Assembly: GCA_035582835.1 (NCBI GenBank) | Contig: JAYKAV010001289.1 | Span: 203,910 to 267,909, forward strand | Origin: Phoebastria nigripes | Lineage: Eukaryota > Chordata > Aves > Procellariiformes > Diomedeidae | Length of the DNA stretch: 64,000 nt | Direction of reading: 5' to 3' | Shown: in pieces, positions 56,595 through 64,000 of the stretch | How positions within the stretch are numbered: the first letter of the stretch is position 1 | Layout: each line of letters starts with the position of its first letter | Made by a program: the position numbers and the translations under genes | Notes under the pieces: generated by a model | Database searches by the model: none | What the model saw: the letters and a program-made list of their open reading frames with translations, nothing else | What the model was told of the DNA's origin: nothing

Positions 56595-56640
56595 AAAATG
56601 AACCTGCAACCTACTCTAAAATGAACCTGCAACCTATTCT
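56595..56640. repeat. Tandem duplication of a 23-bp unit
   Basis: Two adjacent 23-bp copies, AAAATGAACCTGCAACCTAC plus TCT and then AAAATGAACCTGCAACCTAT plus TCT, differ at one position (C/T). The near identity points to a recent small duplication inside the intron. Confidence 0.95.
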
Positions 56641-58046
56641 AAGATCACTTTTCCCCGGAGTCAGTGGAAGGGTAAAGCTACTGGAAAGTATTGAGTGAGC
56701 TGAAACATAAAGTACCTTTGAACTTTTTACTACAGAGCAGGATACTTCCCAGTAAAACATACCCACATTCTCCAAATAGGAACAAAAATTACCTGGTCAT
56801 GATTCCTCTTTCTGTGTCCTAATTTTTAAAGGAATTTAAAAAATTAGAAGTTTCTCATGCAAATAACTGTTCTGTTTAGCAGATTCAGCTATGTTTCAAT
56901 CTCAGCTTTTATGCCAAGTAAAGATTTTTGTACATGATTCTTTGTTTTTTGAAGCCAGACTTGCAAATAACACTTAAAGATGATGATGTCTTTTTTCCTT
57001 TCACTATTCTTACACCTCTTCCATATTTTATGTACACCTAATATGAACATGCAGTCTTCCAACAGGCAATGACAATAATGGTGCTTTAAAATTCAATTGT
57101 GTCTCTCATCCCCGGTATCAACACATTTGTATATGTTAATTAAACTCCTTAAAGTATAACTGACACTGCATTACAATATTTGCAAAAGCATTTACATGCA
57201 TTCCTTTGGGATGATGGAAGGGAAAACTTCAGTTTTGGCATCTAGTAACATGGCAATCAGCTGATTAAGGAAAAAAACTGATAGTCCAAGTTTATAAGAA
57301 ATGATTGGCAGCACAATCATCTGTCAGAGCAAACCAAAATATTTAAATCAAAGAATAGGCCCATGGAAATGCTTTCAAACAAAGTGGGAAGCAAAGAAGG
57401 TAATACAGTCACATGTCAACAATGCCTCTACCTACATATCACTCCCTACCCACATATATTTGCACAAAGTTAAACCAGGTTCTTAGTACAAGTACAGATA
57501 ATTGAATAGCTCCAGAAAACTCCCAGATCCACGAAGGCACAGTTACTCTAAAGGTACATGCGACACCAGGATATACCTGTGGGTCTTTGAACATGAGCAG
57601 ACTGGTCCCAGGGACTTAGTACTGTCTCAGTGTGTATTATCCTGTTTTATAGCTGTTTGCTTTAGTTAATGAAATGGAAAACATTCTTCTAACCTTCTTA
57701 TAAAGCCAATTTTGCCTTTGTAGAATAAGGAATTCTGTAAACAATGATTGAGACTCTGCTTTTACTTCACACAATACAAGTCAAACTGATTGCAAATTTC
57801 AGAATTAAATGACAAGATTTAAGAAATATAGTTCATAACTTTCAGAAGAAAACTCTGCTTATTAAAGAAAAGCTCCTTCCACCAAAAAGATGTTCGACTG
57901 TAATTTTCAAAGACACAAAGACCCTCCATAAAGAGCATCGTTACTGAGGCTTGTTAGTAAAGCATGTGGCAGCTTTATTTTAGATCCTTCCCTCTCCATA
58001 AATGGAATTTAAGTATAATCAGAAGAGAGCAATAAAACACACTGAC

Positions 58047-58115
58047 CTGAATTTGCTGCTGCAGTAGATTGATTTTGTGCTGCTGTTGCAGAAGTTGCTG
58101 CTGTTGTCTTGCAAT
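58047..58115 (-). CDS. SOX6: SOX6 coding exon B: Gln-rich Q-box
   Basis: This 69-nt exon encodes 23 residues beginning IARQQQQLLQQQ and ending NLLQQQIQ; 11 of 23 residues are glutamine, written with both CAA and CAG. It is in phase 0 at both ends and directly continues exon A. It forms the Q-box after the leucine zipper, the second part of the SoxD coiled-coil region, used for dimerisation and partner binding (family knowledge). The acceptor is CTAATAG|ATT with a pyrimidine tract broken by purines. The donor is CAG|GTCAGT, with C at +3 instead of the usual purine, so both sites look sub-optimal. Because its length is a multiple of three, skipping it would keep the frame. Confidence 0.97.
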
Positions 58116-58150
58116 CTATTAGAAATAAAATTTCCATTAAATTAAAACAG

Positions 58151-58172
58151 TAATATTGAAACTTCAATATTA
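58151..58172. repeat. Perfect hairpin upstream of the exon B acceptor
   Basis: The arms TAATATTGAA and TTCAATATTA are exact reverse complements separated by only AC. On the transcribed strand the hairpin sits about 36-57 nt upstream of the exon B 3' splice site, where the branch point would be expected. A structure here could mask or present the branch point; that is inference. Confidence 0.6.
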
Positions 58173-58344
58173 TGAGTGAAAAAAATCTTATTAGATATTC
58201 TTTATTATATTTATACTTTTATTAAGCATCATTTATTTTTTTAAAAAATGAAGGATATTTTAGAGGTATCTGTATATGTAATATAAACATTTTAAATTTA
58301 AATGCAACATAAAAATCTGGTTAGCCATTAAGAAATATGTATTT

Positions 58345-58595
58345 TAAGCACTTAGGTCTCAACTCTGCAAAGCGTAGAAACATGGGTTTAGCTGTGTGCA
58401 TGTGAATAGTCTCATCACTATTCAACAAAGCATTTAAGCCTGTGGTGATCTTTGACTATGATGCATTACTGTTAGCTACAATGGGAATGAAACACATGCT
58501 TAAAATTAAGTGCTTTGCTGAATGGGGATGGGATTACTCAGGTGCTTAAGGTTAAACACACATTTTCCTGCTTTGCTGAACTGGAGCCTTAGCTA
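58345..58595. repeat. Ancient palindromic repeat family, degenerate copy
   Basis: Recurring modules of the form AAGTGCTTTGCTGAATGGGG and CTGCTTTGCTGAACTGGAGCC, together with ACTCAGGTGCTTAAGGTTAA, match the palindromic 'gcttaag...tttgctgaa...gggcc' sequences scattered through sauropsid genomes. Two related right-end modules lie about 60 bp apart (near 58508 and 58569), and the left part (AACTCTGCAAAGC near 58361) is an inverted, decayed version. It is probably a relic of a non-autonomous DNA element. No coding capacity is seen. Confidence 0.6.
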
Positions 58596-58763
58596 GTATT
58601 TATAGATGTTTCACTATTCAGCACAAGCTCCTAGGGCAAGCTTCTCTAACTTCATTCACAATGAGCAGCACATTACTTCTCTTGTAAATCTGAAAGTCTT
58701 CCTTGGAACTACTCAAGGAAGTAGGGTCTCATTCTGTGTAAAAGCAGTACCTGATGCTCAGTA

Positions 58764-58850
58764 ACTCACCCTCAACACAACCCTGTGAAATATGTAGATA
58801 TTCTTACTCTCATTTGGTAGATTCACTAAGGCATCTGGAGGGTAAAGGTT
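58764..58850 (-). mobile_element. Decayed MIR/CORE-SINE-like fragment, antisense
   Basis: The plus strand reads as a diverged reverse complement of the 3' half of MIR-type SINEs: ACAACCCTGTGAAATATGTA, then TATTCTTACTCTCATTTGGTAGATTCACTAAGGCA in place of the usual 'attattatccccattttacagatgaggaaactgaggca'. Assignment rests on remembered consensus and the copy is old. Confidence 0.55.
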
Positions 58851-60130
58851 CACTATATCCCTTCTCTAACATAGATGGAGAGAAGCAAGTGTTCAGGGCA
58901 GGGACCACTAAGAGACTAACGAGAGAGAATCTGCCCCAGACACACCCTCGCCCCGCCATACCCCCCCCAACCCAATTCCCACAAACCATCCAAAACCAGC
59001 GTGCAAGAGCAGAAGGGAAATAGGATCCTGCCCTCAGACCACAGAGCTGCTCCCTGCCTGGTAACATGGACTGCAGCTACGGGGGAGAAGCTGCAGGGAG
59101 CTGGGGGAACAACTGGACTTCTGCTTTAGAAGGGTGACCGTGCAGCAGACTGAAACAAGGACAAGATTTGTGTTTCCTGGAAACCCCAGCCTCAGCACTT
59201 CTGCTACCTTCATTTCTTAAGTATAATTTCCTCTCCTATAAATATTTATCTAGAGCAGAGGAACCACATAAACAGCAAGAAGTTGGTGACAAAGGTAGCT
59301 TGTCACTCGAATCCACTGTTTCGGTTTTGGCAAAAACCCTCCTGGTCTCCTTCCCCACCATCTTCCGAGCACGCTTACTCTCTCTGTCATAAACAGAGAA
59401 ATTAAGTAAAATGTTTTTATGATAAAAAAATTACAGAAATGTAGCAAGGTTGACTGGGAAATAAACAATCACATAGTTTTAGTGCAAACTGTTCAGATTA
59501 ACTCCTAAGGAATCTGCAGTTACATATTAACAGCTTGTAATTGTGCACACACGGAGATCAAGTCTGTCATTTCTTTAATCTCTCACTTTGTCACCTGGAA
59601 ATAGCTCTGTCATTTTTTTCACTGCTACAGTTAAAATTCACTTTTGTATGGGAGACCAATACAAAATTCATACATATTTTAAGTCTTGCATGTGGCCTCA
59701 AAGAGACAAATTGAGGTCTATGTGATTCTGGGGCTGGATCAAGGCAAAGTGCATCACAGAAAAGGAATCAAGCAACAATCATAGCCCACTACACTGATGC
59801 TTGTAACAGGGATCTAACTCTCTTTATGAGCCTGGTGTTCAAATATTTCTGGATAAGTCTCCCAGTAAAGTCAATAAAAATATGGTGAATGAAGACTGAA
59901 GAAGCAGGCCCTGGTCTGCTAGTGAAAAGAGTAGTTCAAACAGAGCTAGCTGCCTGCGTGCCCAGGTAACCTAGGGGCAGCTCCTAGGACCTCAGGTAGT
60001 AGTGGTCATGCTTGAAAAGCAACTTTAATGGTAACCGTGCTACAGAGAATGTTTAAAAACCTGTATGAGTGCTTCAGTTACAGTTTTTGACGAGTAACAC
60101 ACCAATTCTGCTATTCCATCTTAGAAGTGT

Positions 60131-60156
60131 AGTGCTTATCACTAAAGATAAGCACT
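60131..60156. repeat. Perfect 10-bp inverted repeat with opposed GATA motifs
   Basis: The arms AGTGCTTATC and GATAAGCACT are exact reverse complements around a 6-nt loop, ACTAAA. Each arm carries a GATAAG motif, one per strand, so the site could be a paired GATA-factor site or simply a chance hairpin. It lies in the intron between exons A and B. Confidence 0.6.
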
Positions 60157-61247
60157 GTCAGATTTATGTCCACATTGTCCCTGCTGCTAAAATTTCAGTG
60201 AAGGTAATAGAAAGATTATCATGATATTCAGCTTCAGAAAGGAATTATTTGTAATTTCACACTGAAATCAGATACCGCATGGACCTGCATCATGGGTCAT
60301 TCTTTCTGAGTGCTGTACTTTTTTCACAGATACACAGTATCCTATGTCCAGAATTGTGTGGAGCTGCTGGTGACCTGGCTGCTACTTAACATGGTAAGCT
60401 ATAGCCACGGCAAGGATGAGATCTTTGCTTACACGTGCAAAGGCACTGCTCTGCTGGAGTTCAGACTGTTTGTGAAGAGCTTTTTGTACCTGTATGTTCA
60501 ATATAGTACCATTTCAATAGGCATTTCCTGATGAAAACCAGAAATATACCATGAAGCATCCAATGTCAATGGTTCCTCTCAGATGGAACAGTACTGTGAT
60601 AGAAAATGTATCCAATACCCTGCAATGCAATTACCATAGCATAGTCTTGATGTATAGGCTTGACACAGTAAAGTAGGGTACACAAGCACCATGTGGCTCA
60701 AATTCTGAATTTTATTTGCCTATTGGTTGAGCTACATGCTCGCTTCATTGAGCATGACAACCTAGTTTTAAGTGTCATTTAATTTTCATTTTGAAATATA
60801 ATTACAAAGTGTTCACTGTAAGATATCACTCGTCTGCAAATGTGTCAAGATTAATTTGTGCTAGCTTATTCACAAGTGTCAATAGTTAATTACTGTGTCA
60901 TCTCTGGATGGCTAAATGACATTCTAACTTCTGATTTTTTACAGTGTTCCTTTATGTTATTTTCCATTAGGGGATGAGTCCATATTCCTACATGTGGGCA
61001 AATACTCAAGCACATAAAATACCAGACGTCACAACTCATTAAAATCAACAGAGCATATATTGCTGTATATATCCTATAAAATACATTTAACTGAAAAGAT
61101 AATTCTAGTAATAATGTCAGATTCCTAAAAACCACACATTAATTTGGATCTGTCTGATCTAATGCCTAGGGGACTTGTGTATGGGATCACTCTTGTTACA
61201 CTTTTGTACAATGAGAAAAGGACAGCTCTTTGGACAACTGCATCTTT

Positions 61248-61276
61248 AAAAAAACAAACAAACAAACAAACAAAAC
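61248..61276. repeat. (AAAC)n microsatellite
   Basis: A short run of A leads into five consecutive AAAC units and one imperfect unit. It is intronic and has no other evident role. Confidence 0.95.
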
Positions 61277-61654
61277 CACAAAAAGAATAAACAAATCAAA
61301 TCTTACTTGTAGAAGATACTTGAAGGTTTGAGGATGCTTAAGGTTTTTTGTTCAATTATTTTTGTCAAAAAGAGAGAGAGTTAGATAATGCTTATAGTCT
61401 CGCTTACTTGTAACTCCCAAAATTGCATCTCAGTGCAAGAAACAAGAACTGTGAAATCTATCAAATGCCATTTATTCTAGGAAGCAAATTATCTGAACGT
61501 CCACACCCACTTTTTTTTTCTCAGGGTCCTATAATATTTCCTCTTTCTGGAAAAAGATGTAATTTCTGAAGATATTTAAGCTCTTTTATCAAAAAAAGAT
61601 GAAACACCAAGCAGAACAGTGTTTATGATAAGCATTCTGCATGAAACATTTTCA

Positions 61655-64000
<2,346 letters not shown>

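Overview
The window is from a vertebrate nuclear genome and lies entirely inside one large gene. Four exons on the minus strand encode a contiguous 147-residue (or 148) piece of SOX6, a SoxD-subfamily HMG-box transcription factor. No other gene was found on either strand. All other predicted reading frames are short, unsupported and typical of chance ORFs in AT-rich intron. The organism is most likely a sauropsid (bird, turtle or crocodilian). I saw no Alu, B1 or young L1 elements. There are old MIR/CORE-SINE-like fragments and many decayed palindromic elements of the type common in birds, turtles and crocodilians. The class cannot be fixed from this sequence alone.

Layout in transcript order, from high to low coordinates: partial upstream intron (61852-64000); exon A (61679-61851, 173 nt, SoxD leucine zipper and start of the Gln-rich segment); intron of 3,563 nt; exon B (58047-58115, 69 nt, Q-box); a large intron of about 44.5 kb; exon C (13406-13529 or 13526, 124 or 121 nt, Pro/Ala/hydrophobic linker); intron of 8,701 nt; exon D (4625-4704, 80 nt, linker); partial downstream intron (1-4624). 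Reading phases agree across every junction and all splice sites are GT-AG. The N-terminal exons, the HMG box and the C-terminus lie outside the window.

Alternative splicing is the most concrete biology visible. Exon C has a tandem NAGNAG acceptor that would add or drop one glutamine. Exon B is a phase-0, 69-nt exon with a sub-optimal donor and a perfect hairpin just upstream of its acceptor, so it could be skipped in frame. The introns otherwise hold simple repeats, decayed SINE and palindromic repeats, several short inverted repeats (one with two opposed GATA motifs), two short tandem duplications, and long repeat-poor stretches that could include regulatory DNA. No CRISPR array, operon, prophage or novel system is present.
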